DNA from: Austropuccinia psidii
Taxonomy: Eukaryota > Basidiomycota > Pucciniomycetes > Pucciniales > Sphaerophragmiaceae
Assembly (NCBI GenBank): GCA_023105745.1
Contig: JALGQZ010000004.1
Span: 33,787,816 to 33,851,815 of the forward strand
Length of the DNA: 64,000 nt
Direction: 5' to 3'
Both the position numbers and the translations under genes were made by a program. Positions 22,541 through 32,763 of this stretch are shown here, one piece after another. The notes beneath the pieces are model-generated. The model saw only the letters and a list, made by a program, of their open reading frames with translations, was not told the origin of the DNA and ran no database searches. Each line of letters starts with the position of its first letter. Within the stretch, counting starts at the first letter, position 1.

Positions 22541-23427
22541 TTGTACCTACAAATAGTGTTGATAGTTCTTACTCAATTGATCCAGAATTAATAACTGAGA
22601 CTACAATCCACACTCATGAGTTTGAAAACAAATTCACATGGACCAAATTGGCCCAATTCATGGATTGGACACATGAAACCTCAGGAAAAATGAGGACAGA
22701 AGTGGAAACATTGAAAGAAAAAAATGGTTTCCAAGCAACAGTCATAAAAGACTTAAATACAAATCTGGCCAAAATTTGGACAGAATTTGAAAAAACTAAC
22801 AGACAGTTGAATTCAATTCTAGAAGAACAACAAACTGTGAGGAGAGATCTGAGGAGTATCCAGCAGCAACAGGATAGCTTTGATAAGGAAATTGATTACC
22901 TCTATGACAGAGAAGACAATCAATACCCTCCAACACAAGGCCAACCCACTACCTCTAAAAAATTGAAAGAAGAGGATAAAGACTATGACCAGGAACCTGA
23001 ATATCAGATTCCAAAGTTAAGATCAGAGTCAATGTACCAAGATGGGGAAAATCTCAGCTATTCAGAGAAACAGGCACTAAAACAGTTACCAGAAGTAGCA
23101 AACTGGCCAAAGTTCTCAGGAATTGGGGAATATGACCATATGGAAATCATTGACTATATTGATGGACTCTTTGTTGATGTCCCAAAGATACCAGACTACT
23201 GGATCACAACAAGACTTAACACAGCATTCAGAGGCCATGCAAACATATGGTATACTGAGATGAAAGAAATACATGGCAGGAAAAGCTGGCCATGGTGGAG
23301 GAACCAGATTATACAAAAGTATAGTAATGGTAGTTGGATCTGGCAAAAGACTATGTCCTTTGAAAGTGATAGATACTCCACAGAAAAGACCCATATGAAT
23401 GGTGTCTCAAACAAACAAAAAGTCTAA
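21817..23427 (+). CDS. gag: Gag N-terminus and capsid (copy A)
   Basis: 536 codons open from an ATG. Residues 1 to about 240 are polar and disordered and overlap ORF1. A middle part around residues 280-360 looks coiled-coil (repeated hydrophobic spacing, TLKEKNGFQATVIKDLNTNL). From about residue 425 comes the capsid-like domain with WPKFSGIGEYDHMEIIDYID and WITTRLNTAFRGHANIWYTE. Gag packages element RNA into cytoplasmic particles (family knowledge). The frame is lost near 23385, where a missing base moves the rest of Gag into the next frame; the last 14 or so residues here are out-of-frame read-through. Confidence 0.88.
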   Translation: MTPPLLRDLGFPRNQPEHWPRRHRGRRQPITGSNDQKRTYHQGTPTQGLIPNQIQPRSPTRRLDRCRTGPSNTQTTERPLHMEHGQQNVHYGSIMGRSGDNNSEDLSQANGLDGAYDRNARLESQQEFQTLRRKSNQNQREPGSHTSHREILAQGRAQSDSGTPRNGRRSPIFPTTIQQFQALQAKGNFIQGSPTIPGSFQQEKRSPREKQNFFQPEEEGSRPSDEKADVLSPRSTQKQKIVVPTNSVDSSYSIDPELITETTIHTHEFENKFTWTKLAQFMDWTHETSGKMRTEVETLKEKNGFQATVIKDLNTNLAKIWTEFEKTNRQLNSILEEQQTVRRDLRSIQQQQDSFDKEIDYLYDREDNQYPPTQGQPTTSKKLKEEDKDYDQEPEYQIPKLRSESMYQDGENLSYSEKQALKQLPEVANWPKFSGIGEYDHMEIIDYIDGLFVDVPKIPDYWITTRLNTAFRGHANIWYTEMKEIHGRKSWPWWRNQIIQKYSNGSWIWQKTMSFESDRYSTEKTHMNGVSNKQKV

Positions 23428-24464
23428 AAGCTATTGATCCCAATATGACAATAGAAATGAGAAACCATAAACTCCTAACAAAATTACCAGGAGATCTAGA
23501 ACATGCAGTCAAATGCAGATGCAACAACATCAGCAGCATTGATGACATAGCAAATGTCATACAAGATGTGAGGAAAAAAACCTCCATAGGAAGGTACACA
23601 TCCTATAAACCAAACTTCAAAGACAAGAAGTCTGAAGTTAAAGAGACAAACAAAGCGAAAGGGAAAGAAACCCCAAAAAAGAAATATGTGTGCGATAACT
23701 GTGGATCACCAGACCACTATGCCAACACTTGCACAAAACCAAAAAAGAAAATATATGCAATTGATGAAGAATCAGAAGAAGAAAAAACAGGTGACAAATC
23801 TGATTCTGACAGTATGGGAAATGGTATGAGAGCAGAATCACAAAGTGAACTTGATACCATAGAAGAATACATAGTGGAATGCAATGAAGAAAGTTCACTT
23901 GACATACAAGACATTGAATTAGATTCAGGAATACCACAAATAACAACAGACAAAGAGCTCTGTAAGCACACACAGAATGCACAAACATTCCTGGTAACCC
24001 CAAATAGAGGGATGGGATTCATTCATGGAAAACCTACAAAATTGACAGTTTACATTGAGAACTGTAAACACCCAATGATCATTGACACAGGAGCAAGTTG
24101 CTTCATAGTAACAAAAGAATACTTAAAACAACACTTCCCCAAATGGGAAGAGGGTATAATCCCAACAAAAGATAGAAACTTTAAAAGTGCATCAGGCAAA
24201 ATGCACTCACTGGGGACAATAATCAAAGAGATAATTATCCCACACCAAAAAGGAAATATCAAACTAGAACCTGAATTTGTAGTTCTAGAGAATGCACATG
24301 TACAAGGATTCTTACTAGGTACAGAGTACCAAAGAATGTATGGTATGGACATTTGCAATAGTAAAAATAGATATCTTACCATAGGTACAAACAAAGACAA
24401 AAACGTTTCCTTTGACATAAATCATATAACAAATGATAACACCCTGAAAGAACTAGTGGAATAA
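23385..24464 (+). CDS. Gag nucleocapsid and aspartic protease (copy A)
   Basis: Continuation of the polyprotein in the frame entered after the one-base loss near 23385. It starts DPYEWCLKQTKSLKAIDP, passes MRNHKLLTKLPGDLEHAVKC, and has a CCHC zinc knuckle (CDNCGSPDHYANTC, spacing C-2-C-4-H-4-C) that binds RNA. An acidic spacer follows, then a retropepsin-like protease with the active site IIDTGASCF and the later hydrophobic GFLLGTEYQRMYG. It ends at TAA 24462-24464, which looks like a mutation because RT follows in the same frame. Confidence 0.9.
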   Translation, partial: KDPYEWCLKQTKSLKAIDPNMTIEMRNHKLLTKLPGDLEHAVKCRCNNISSIDDIANVIQDVRKKTSIGRYTSYKPNFKDKKSEVKETNKAKGKETPKKKYVCDNCGSPDHYANTCTKPKKKIYAIDEESEEEKTGDKSDSDSMGNGMRAESQSELDTIEEYIVECNEESSLDIQDIELDSGIPQITTDKELCKHTQNAQTFLVTPNRGMGFIHGKPTKLTVYIENCKHPMIIDTGASCFIVTKEYLKQHFPKWEEGIIPTKDRNFKSASGKMHSLGTIIKEIIIPHQKGNIKLEPEFVVLENAHVQGFLLGTEYQRMYGMDICNSKNRYLTIGTNKDKNVSFDINHITNDNTLKELVE

Positions 24465-26519
24465 TTCAAAGAAGCCCAATATAGCACTCAACTCACCATT
24501 AAAATGAAACTCAACTTACTGAAAGTATTGAGGAAGCATAGAGGAGCTTTTGCAATAGGAGATGAACCACTAGGAAAAATCAAAGGACATGATATAGAAT
24601 TATATCTGGATGTAGAAAGACCATATCCACCTATGCTTAGGAGACCACAATACCCAGCCAGCATGGAAACTAGGAAAGAAATTGAGAAACATATCAATGA
24701 ACTCCTAGAAATGGGGGTAATAAGGAAAATAGGACATAATGAGATAGTAGAAGTCACTACACCAGTCCTTATAACTTGGCATGATGGTAAATCCAGACTA
24801 TGTGGTGACTTCAGGGCTTTGAATAATTACACCAAAGCAGATAGGTACCCCATCCCAAGGATACCACATGCAATAGATAAGCTAGCAAAAGCCAAGTTTA
24901 TTACAAAAATGGATTGCATGAAAGGTTTCCACCAGAATCGGGTGAAACCAGATTCCATCAAATTGCTAAGAATTATATGCCATATGGGCATATATGAATA
25001 TACTAGAATGCCATTTGGCATTAAGAATGCACCAGCCCATTTTCAGAGGATGATGGATACCATATTTCAAGATGAAATAATGGAAGGGTGGATGGTAGTG
25101 TACATTGATGATATCATAATATACTCAGAAACATGGGAAGACCATGTGAGGAAAATTGATAAAATATTGGGAAAATGTACACCAATCAACATGAAGATAT
25201 CTCTTAAAAAATGTAACTTTGGACAGCAAGAACTGCTAGCCCTAGGACACAAAGTTTCAGGTTTAAGTCTAGCTATAGACCAAAATAAAGTTGCTGCAGT
25301 ACTGAAGAAACCAGTACCAAAGAACATTAAAGAAATGCAATCTTTTTTGGGCTTTGCTAGTTACTACAGGAGCCACATAAAAAACTTCGCACACATCACA
25401 AGTAGCCTATACAAACCGTGCTCAAAAGATGTAGTCTTTGAAATTACCAAAGAAAGAAGAGATGCATTTGAGAAGATCAAATATGAACTGACCAATGCCC
25501 CTGTCCTAATGATGCCTTATTTTGAACTACCATTCAAACTATATAAAGATGCAGCATGTAGCCAAGGACTAGGGGCAGCACTACACCAGAGGCAACTAGT
25601 GGATGGAATACCCAAAGAAGGAGTAATTTGCTATATATCAAGACAACTGAAAGACTCAGAAGCCAGATATGGAGCTACTCAGACAGAATGTCTCTGTTTG
25701 GTATGGGCATTAGAAAAACTCCATTACTACTTAGAAGGAGCAGTATTTGAAGTTTTTACTGATTGCACAGCCCTCAAATCACTGTTGAACATGAAGACAA
25801 CAAACAGACACATGCTTAGGTGGCAAATAGCCATACAAGAATACAGAGGGAATATGACTATCATCTATAAAGAAGGGAAAAGTCATACTAATGCAGATGG
25901 TCTCAGCAGGTGGCCACTGAAGAATGACCAAGAGAATCCAGCATATGACCCAGAAAATGGGGCCAAAATATCCATACAATGCATGGAGATAGATAGGAGA
26001 AAGAACTTCAAACTATCAAACTGGGCATTAGGGAATGACCCATCAATACCAGCACAGAGCTATGGGGAGAGCAAAGAGATACCCATATTGGGAATCAGCT
26101 CCTCTAATCTGAATACAGAGTTCTTTAGCATAGTACAATCATCATACAATAAACACAAACAGTGTGGTATATTGATACAACTATTAAAACAAAAGTACAG
26201 GAGTCCTGAACTAGAGAGCCAATTGGAAGAGCCATGGCTCAAAAACTTCAAAGAGAATATATTTTTTCTGATAGATGATCTACTATACCATAGGGAAAAA
26301 CACACAAGTGCCCTGGTAATAATAAATAGAGAACATATTTCCCTAATACTACAGGAATGCCATGACTGCCCATACATGGGACATATGAGTGAAGAAAGAA
26401 CTAAAGAAAGAGTCTTTAGCACAGCTTGGTGGCCAAAGTGGGAACAAGACTTGAGTGAATACATCAACACTTGTACCAGATGCCAAAAAGCCAACAAAGG
26501 TCATGGCAAAAGATATTGA
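24465..26519 (+). CDS. pol: Reverse transcriptase, RNase H and integrase zinc domain (copy A)
   Basis: The first ATG is at 24504 and gives 671 codons. RT: KSRLCGDFRALNNYTKADRY, PFGIKNAPAHFQRMMD and catalytic YIDD at about residues 200-203. RNase H: an Asp in YKDAACSQGLGAALHQ (about 349), a Glu in [16 protein letters not shown] and an Asp in VFTDCTALKS. Integrase N-terminus: an HHCC zinc motif, CHDCPYMGHM ... CTRCQKANKGHGK. Function: copies element RNA into DNA and degrades the RNA strand. It ends at TGA 26517-26519, after which the integrase continues in frame, so the stop is a mutation. Confidence 0.93.
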   Translation, partial: FKEAQYSTQLTIKMKLNLLKVLRKHRGAFAIGDEPLGKIKGHDIELYLDVERPYPPMLRRPQYPASMETRKEIEKHINELLEMGVIRKIGHNEIVEVTTPVLITWHDGKSRLCGDFRALNNYTKADRYPIPRIPHAIDKLAKAKFITKMDCMKGFHQNRVKPDSIKLLRIICHMGIYEYTRMPFGIKNAPAHFQRMMDTIFQDEIMEGWMVVYIDDIIIYSETWEDHVRKIDKILGKCTPINMKISLKKCNFGQQELLALGHKVSGLSLAIDQNKVAAVLKKPVPKNIKEMQSFLGFASYYRSHIKNFAHITSSLYKPCSKDVVFEITKERRDAFEKIKYELTNAPVLMMPYFELPFKLYKDAACSQGLGAALHQRQLVDGIPKEGVICYISRQLKDSEARYGATQTECLCLVWALEKLHYYLEGAVFEVFTDCTALKSLLNMKTTNRHMLRWQIAIQEYRGNMTIIYKEGKSHTNADGLSRWPLKNDQENPAYDPENGAKISIQCMEIDRRKNFKLSNWALGNDPSIPAQSYGESKEIPILGISSSNLNTEFFSIVQSSYNKHKQCGILIQLLKQKYRSPELESQLEEPWLKNFKENIFFLIDDLLYHREKHTSALVIINREHISLILQECHDCPYMGHMSEERTKERVFSTAWWPKWEQDLSEYINTCTRCQKANKGHGKRY

Positions 26520-27035
26520 TTACTCCAGAGTATAGAGGAGCCCAAACACCCCTGGGAAATAATAAACATGGATTGGGTGACAGGCCTGGTCCCTGGAGGG
26601 AAAGACAGCTTTAATGCATGCCTAGTAGTAGTAGACAGGTACAGCAAGAGTGTCAGATGTCTCCCCTGTCACAAAGAGGACACAGCAATGGACATAGCCA
26701 TATTGTTCTGGAACAATGTGATAGCAAACTGTGGAGTTCCAAGAATTATAATTAGTGACAGAGACCCTAAATTCACATCAGAATTTTGGACTAATCTATA
26801 TGAGATGCTGGGAACCAAACTAGCATTCTCCACAGCTTACCATCAACAAACAGATGGTCTAGCAGAAAGAATGATTCAAACATTAGAAGACATCATTAGA
26901 AGGTTTTGTTCATATGGCATGGAATATAAAGACAATGAGGGATATACCCATGACTGGGTAACCCTCCTACCAGCTGTACAATTGGCATACAACGCAAGTA
27001 TACACTCAGTGACAGGAAAACCCCTGCCACATTAG
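26520..27035 (+). CDS. Integrase catalytic core (copy A)
   Basis: In frame with the preceding segment after the TGA; the first ATG is at 26568. All three acidic residues of the DDE core are visible: Asp in NMDWVTGL, Asp in ISDRDPKF and Glu in DGLAERMIQ. This enzyme inserts the DNA copy into the host genome and makes the 5-bp duplications seen here. A missing base near 27017 shifts the frame, ending in GKPLPH and a stop. Confidence 0.92.
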   Translation, partial: LLQSIEEPKHPWEIINMDWVTGLVPGGKDSFNACLVVVDRYSKSVRCLPCHKEDTAMDIAILFWNNVIANCGVPRIIISDRDPKFTSEFWTNLYEMLGTKLAFSTAYHQQTDGLAERMIQTLEDIIRRFCSYGMEYKDNEGYTHDWVTLLPAVQLAYNASIHSVTGKPLPH

Positions 27036-27688
27036 AGAAAGGATGGAACCCACTACTTCCAGTAGACTACTTGAAGAAGAACCTCCGCTCAGTACACCCC
27101 ACAGCTAAAGACTTCCACACAATGTGGAAAACTGCCTGTGAAAAAGCAGAACAATGTGTGGCTGAAGCCAAATTATACAACAAACAGAGATATGATAAAA
27201 GTCACCAAGAACCTGATTTCAAAGAAGGAGACCAAGTTCTAATCTCAACTCTTAACTTCAACAATCTAAGAGGAGCCAAGAAGATGAGAGACTCACTCAT
27301 AGGACCATTCACCATTATTAAATTAATAGGAAAGAATGCAGTAGAAGTCAACCTGACCAAAGAGTTTCCTAGGAAACACCCAGTTTTCCCTGTGAGCCTG
27401 GTCAAACCTTATCACCAAACAGATGAGGAGAAATTCCCTGACAGAAAGAAGACAGTCACGCATGAAAGATTGGTAGAGGAAGATGACTCACCTGGACCAG
27501 TGAAAAAGATCATTAAAGCCAGGAAAATAAGAATTAATGGGAAAGACAACAGACAATATCTGGTTAGATTTAAGAATCAACCAGCAGATAAAGATAAATG
27601 GTTAACTGAGAAAGAGATCCCAGATGGACAAATACAGCTCAGAGGATTCAGAGCCTCCAGAAGGGCTGAAGAGTCTCATCAATTATGA
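27017..27688 (+). CDS. Integrase C-terminus and chromodomain-like end (copy A)
   Basis: Restores the polyprotein in the next frame: [46 protein letters not shown]-type barrel and [12 protein letters not shown]. The final 70 residues have [26 protein letters not shown] and [11 protein letters not shown], a chromodomain-like fold of the kind that tethers integrase to chromatin. Ends SHQL just before the polypurine tract. Confidence 0.9.
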   Translation, partial: KTPATLEKGWNPLLPVDYLKKNLRSVHPTAKDFHTMWKTACEKAEQCVAEAKLYNKQRYDKSHQEPDFKEGDQVLISTLNFNNLRGAKKMRDSLIGPFTIIKLIGKNAVEVNLTKEFPRKHPVFPVSLVKPYHQTDEEKFPDRKKTVTHERLVEEDDSPGPVKKIIKARKIRINGKDNRQYLVRFKNQPADKDKWLTEKEIPDGQIQLRGFRASRRAEESHQL

Positions 27689-27698
27689 GCCTTCTTTT

Positions 27699-27709
27699 GA
27701 GGGAGGGTA
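27699..27709 (+). promoter_or_regulatory. Polypurine tract of copy A
   Basis: GAGGGAGGGTA directly before the 3' LTR (27710). This is the expected position of the plus-strand primer in reverse transcription. Confidence 0.85.
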
Positions 27710-29215
27710 TGTCAGCCTGTGACTCAAAGCAGAGCACTAGCATGACATCCAACATACCATAAATAATGGTATGACAAGTATTGAACAAACATAGTCAATA
27801 CAGGTAATAAATAAGAGGAAAAAATCCTCTTAAATTAAACACCAACCTTATCCAAACAGAATAAGGAAACCTAGAGGAGAATAAACAAGTCAAAACCCTT
27901 ATTTTCACCTCTCATCTAACTTATGCATATTTAAGTTATCCTATACCAAAATGGTATTTTTCTTAAAGCTCACCTAGAGAGCTACACAATGATATCATCC
28001 ATGTTGTTGTAACACCACTACAACTGGAGATACCATATGACCTTTATTTTAAAACCAAGACCCCCCTGAAAGTCAAAGAGGGCTTGTACAAAACTGTACA
28101 AAAGTATAACCAAATGAAAGATATAAACAAGAGCTTTAGTTTGAGATACATTAGATCTCTGTATCTCTTAAATTGACTGAGGGATCTTGGTTCAAAGGTT
28201 TAACAACCAAAAATACAGATATTCTGAAAACAAGAAAGTAAACAAACCCCTGTATCTTTGGCATACACTCATACAACTGTACAGTGTAATATACCAAGCC
28301 GTAGAGCTAATCAAGCCCTACAAAACTGTATCATCAGAATACAGATATCTTCCAAATTGGAGAAGATATCTGGCATGGAAGTTTTTGAAGCCTCATACTG
28401 ATGTACAAAATTACATCCAAAAACTTAAAACCCTTATAGCTTTTGCTATTTGAAAGAAGGGTAACCATGAAGCATACCAAATTGAAGAGCTCATTAAGCC
28501 CTTCAATGCTGTGCTCTTGGATTCTTGATATCTCAAAAACTGACTAAGATATCTTGGTTGGAAGTATTTTGACCAATACTGGCCTGTACCAAACCTGTAC
28601 CAACCAGTACTGGCTTGATACTTAAAATAATGGTTGTTTAAAGCTTAAACCCCCCCCAGAATGACTAATATTGATCATACAGACACCAGAACAACATCAT
28701 CCAAGTGCTGACGTGGCAAGTGAAAAGTTTTTTCACCCTGTATTGACCCAGAATGATCATTTGTGGTGCTAAAACCACAATTCTGCCTCTATTGACGTCA
28801 GAATTGAGGATCCAGAACCACAGATTGACCATTGGAGGGAAATTTTTCACTCCACTGACGTGTGAAGAGTTAATAACTCTTGACAGTCTTGAAAGATATA
28901 AAAAGAAGTGTTTTTTCCTTGAAAACCCATCATTATTATATTATTATCCATATTCTTACGTGACAAAACTGTTATCAATCAGTAGTGCCCTTAGAATTAT
29001 TATTAAAAGATATAATTAGAACATAATTATTGTAGTACCTCTTCACAGTCAAAGATATTAGAGTATTGCAACCCAGGTCCTCAATAGACTCATCACCACT
29101 GTTACCACGTAGCAGTAGGACCTGAAGATCTAATTTTATTTGTTTTTGACATGTCACAGTCATAATACTAGCTTGTAACTACATTTTATAGCTACTATAT
29201 AGACTCACCCTGACA
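27710..29215 (+). repeat. 3' LTR of copy A
   Basis: 1506 bp, TGTCAGCCTGTGACTC...CACCCTGACA, followed by the TTCAG duplication. Two ACGT motifs of the 5' LTR have become ACAT here (the AACGTCAT equivalent and the last TGACGTG), as expected from loss at CG sites. Confidence 0.95.
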
Positions 29216-29542
29216 TTCAGGGTAAAAGGGGACCTTTAGCTGCCAAAAAGAGGAATCCCCATCCTGCTCTTACATTCCTACATAGTAAAATGGTCAAAAA
29301 CAGCTATACTCTTGGAAAAAATCAGGTTATATTTCATTTTTGATATTGTATTTCTTATTATAGTTAATCAACTGATAGTCAGTGCATTCTGGGCTTTCAG
29401 AAGTGCTCACCAACAATATTCTCCATAGCAAATCTCTAATCACTATTATTGAAAACCATATTTTAATATAATTTACCACACCAAAGTCAGAATTAAGGAT
29501 TTATATACTATCTTAAAGCTTTATTATAGACCCAGCCTGAAA
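29216..29542 (+). repeat. Solo LTR M, right part (family 1)
   Basis: Resumes the LTR interrupted at 19066: after TTCAG it reads GGTAAAAGGGGACC, matching the equivalent point in solo LTR P (54476 onward). It ends near AGCCTGAAA, a decayed CTGACA. ORF1 of copy D restarts immediately after. Confidence 0.85.
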
Positions 29543-31346
29543 ATAGACTTTAATTAAAAGAGGTAGTTCAGATTCCTGAAAGAATGAGAAACCAGGATAA
29601 GGGAGAATGAAGCCACTATCCAAGCCATAGAAGAATACCTGGACTAGAGAAAGAATACTCTGATTACTTAAGGCTCCCAAAGGGTAAATCCACCAGACTC
29701 CACAGTGGCTTTCAATCAATATAGCACCAGCAGATTGGTGGCCAAAAGTCACCATTCTTCACAATCCCAGGTAGTTTTCAGGAGGAGGCAGGGATCAAAG
29801 GAAAAAACAAGACTTCGTTTAACCTGAGGGAGAAAGAGTCAGGCCCAATGAGCCAGATTCTACTGGACTTTGTGAAAGAAGTACAAAAGAGCCATAAATA
29901 GTTGTAAATACTCCTAATAGAAGCAGTAGCTATACTATCAAAGATATTATCCCTACTCAGAATAACATGGTGTTGTTACACCTGATAGTAGCATAAGCAG
30001 AAATGAGCTGCGGCTACAAATTCCATACATTTCAGAAAAAACTCAAGTAAGGTTTGAAATTCTCCAAGAAAACTTTTTAAGGCTACACAAATTGATAACC
30101 TGACAAATCAAAACGATTGAAACTCTGAAATAGCACTTTTCTAAACTAAGTAAGGACTCAGAAGGAACTAACAAAATACTGAATCAAGTATTACAGGATA
30201 AATACCTCTGAAAAAGGGACAGGCAATTTCTTGATAAATAAATAAATCATTTTTTCAATTTCTTTCAAAAAATACAGCTCAAACACAGGGCAATATTTTG
30301 GGCAATACTCCATATTACAAAAAGGACATCAGAGCAGATTCCTTGTTTTAGAATAATCAAAGCTATCCATCAAAATATCAAGATGGGGAAAATGACCTAT
30401 TCAGAGGAGTAAGCACTGAAAAACTTCCAGAAGCCTCAACTTGGCCAAAATTCTGTGGTTTAGGAGAATATGAGCATATGGAAATGATTGATATTGATGG
30501 ACTCTTCATTGATTTACCAAGCATACCGGATTCCTGGATTACAGCCAGACTAAACACATCATTCAAAGTACATGCAAGTATCTGGTACACAGAAATAAAA
30601 GAAATCCATTGCAGAAGAAACTGTCCATGTTGGAAGATTAAATTATGGAACAATGCCATGTCATTTGAAAATTACAAATAATCAGTGGATAAATATCCTT
30701 ATGAGTGGTGTATTGAACAGTATAAAAGACTTCAAGCCGTTGACTACTAAATTAATATTCATATGAGAAATAACAAACTCCTGAAACAACTTCCAGAAAA
30801 ACTAGATAATTTTGTAAAATGCAGATGAAACCAAAACTGCAATCTAGATGATATTGTAAAAACTTTACAAGACGTAGGGAAGAGCAAAAAATATAGGGAA
30901 TCCTCCCCATATACAGGAAATATTTTAAGAGAAAAAAAGTCTTTGAGAGCTGACAATAAAGACAAAAGCAGGAAAATTTTGGCAGGGGTGACTAAGAAAA
31001 AGAACTGTTGTTGCAATTGTGGGCCTACAGACCACTATTCTAACAACTGTCCAAAGGCAGAGAATAAAACCTATGCCATTGAACAAGTACCAGAGGAAAG
31101 CCCCAAGCAGAGGTTTTTGAATCTTACTCTTTGGGCGATACCATCAGAGAAAACTCTGATGATTCCCAAGACCCAATAGAGGATTTCCTGGTGGGGTTCC
31201 AAGAGAAAACCCAGTTGGAAGAAGGATGACCACAAGACACTTCTAATAAAAACTTGTGCAAACATACACAAGATGAACAAACATTCCTAGTTACACCAAC
31301 CCCAGGAATGGCATTTATCCATGTGACAGCCATCATAATGACGGTT
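29543..31346 (+). pseudogene. ORF1 end and Gag of copy D
   Basis: 29543-29900 matches the second half of ORF1 (for example the equivalent of RIRENQATI and the Lys-rich end). The capsid follows around 30420-30730 (LGEYEHMEMIDIDGLFID, WITARLNTSFKVHASIWYTE). An intact CCHC knuckle is at 31003-31050 (CNCGPTDHYSNNC). The trace stops at 31346 within the start of the protease (TPGMAFIH) because solo LTR N is inserted. Numerous stops and frameshifts. Confidence 0.82.
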
Positions 31347-32763
31347 TGTCAGCCTGTGACTCAAAACCAGAGCTCAAGCATGACAGCCAAATACCATAAA
31401 CCAATGTTAAAGCCAAGATACCACCAAAACATGGAGCTGAGCCAAATTAACTCAAAAGGTTTCCAAAGAAAGAGGAAAATTACCTCTTTCCAAATATACA
31501 AGCCCCATAATCATAGGACAACAAATAACAAAGTTATTTTTGCTCAAAGCTATTTCTGAGCATAAACTTTAATTTTCACCTCTCATCTGAAATCCAGAGG
31601 AAGATGCTTAAGCCCATCAAATGGTTATTCAAATTGAATCTCCAAGTCAGGGCTATCCAATGATATTAGCCAAACTGAGCTAGCACCAGAATTACAGAAG
31701 TTATGACCAAAATAAGGTCAAATAAGGGTGGTTAAAATATTCACCTCTCATCTAACTTCTACAGTTTTGGTGTGAGATACCTAAAGTGGGGTCTTTTTGG
31801 AAAGAGCACAATCAGGGCTACCTAATTATTCCATCCATTTCCCCATATCCTATCTAGAACAAAAGATATGGAACAAACAACTTTCATACAGTTTTTGGAC
31901 AAATCATAAATGTGTACAAGAAAACTTGTACATGACATAACTTTGCCACATTCAATGATAACCATATCAAATGAGGTATCATTTTGTAGATCACATCTAG
32001 GGATACACATTGAACCAATTTTGAGCTCAATATCTTACAAACTGACAAAGCTATAGCAGTTTTAAGGTTAAAATCCCACAATTCGGCCAATACAGCCTTA
32101 CAGTGGGATACTATCCCATAAGTATGATTATGAGGTGTCAAACAGACAAAGAAGCTTGTTTATACTTCAATACCTCATAGTTACGTTAAATACAGAGGTC
32201 CATACAGGTTCTGTACAGCTTCTGATGCGTCAGAAGCACCAGAACACACCTGTAAGCTCCATTGGTGAAAGCTTTCACCCTGTATAGTGTAAAATGACTA
32301 ATTGTGGTCCTAAAACCACATTTCCACCCAATACCAGTCTGTATTGAGTGTGTAGAACCACAAATCAGCCCACAGTAGTGGAAGTGTTCCCTCTGTGGTC
32401 GTGTGCAGAGGTAAACCACCTCCCACTACCCCACAACAAGATAAAAGGAGGCTTTGCCTCACCAGGAAGCTAATCAAGCATCCTGTTCTTAGTATTATTA
32501 TGTGGTATAACTTCTTAAAAGAAGTGTTACCCTTAGAATCTAACAGGTATACTTTAAGCTTAAGTATTGTAGGGTTTGTTATTGTAAACCAACAAGCAAA
32601 CACTGCACACAGGGCTATCAGCAGCAATCACCATCACTAAATTCATTTAGTATAGCCCTTTTTACCCTCTATTATCTTAATTATCATATTTATTTTCGTG
32701 TCACACTCAGAGTTATAGCTTTTATTTGTCATTGTACAGCTATATCATAGAGTCACCCTGACA
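31347..32763 (+). repeat. Solo LTR N (family 1)
   Basis: 1417 bp, TGTCAGCCTGTGACTC...CACCCTGACA. It is flanked by CGGTT (31342-31346) and CAGTT (32764-32768), a target duplication with one mismatch. The protease of copy D continues directly across it, so this is a solo LTR left after loss of the element body. Confidence 0.9.

Larger units (their letters stand above)
19067..29215 (+). mobile_element. Copy A: complete family-1 Ty3/Gypsy element, youngest in the window
   Basis: A 10149-bp element with two LTRs (1505 and 1506 bp) and a perfect duplication TTCAG at 19062-19066 and 29216-29220. The order inside is primer-binding site, leader with predicted intron, ORF1, gag, protease, RT, RNase H, integrase, chromodomain-like end and polypurine tract. 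By eye I counted about 25 differences between the LTRs, roughly 1.6 percent. The genes carry a nonsense codon in ORF1 (22208), one-base frameshifts near 23385 and 27017, and stops at 24462 and 26517, so this copy cannot make an intact polyprotein. It sits inside solo LTR M. Confidence 0.96.

Noticed and set aside
22500..22545. Programmed -1 slippage at the ORF1 stop to reach Gag (C AAA AAA T before TAG)
   Set aside because: The A-run is absent at the same place in copy J (CAGAAGTAG), and Gag has its own upstream ATG, so slippage is not needed.
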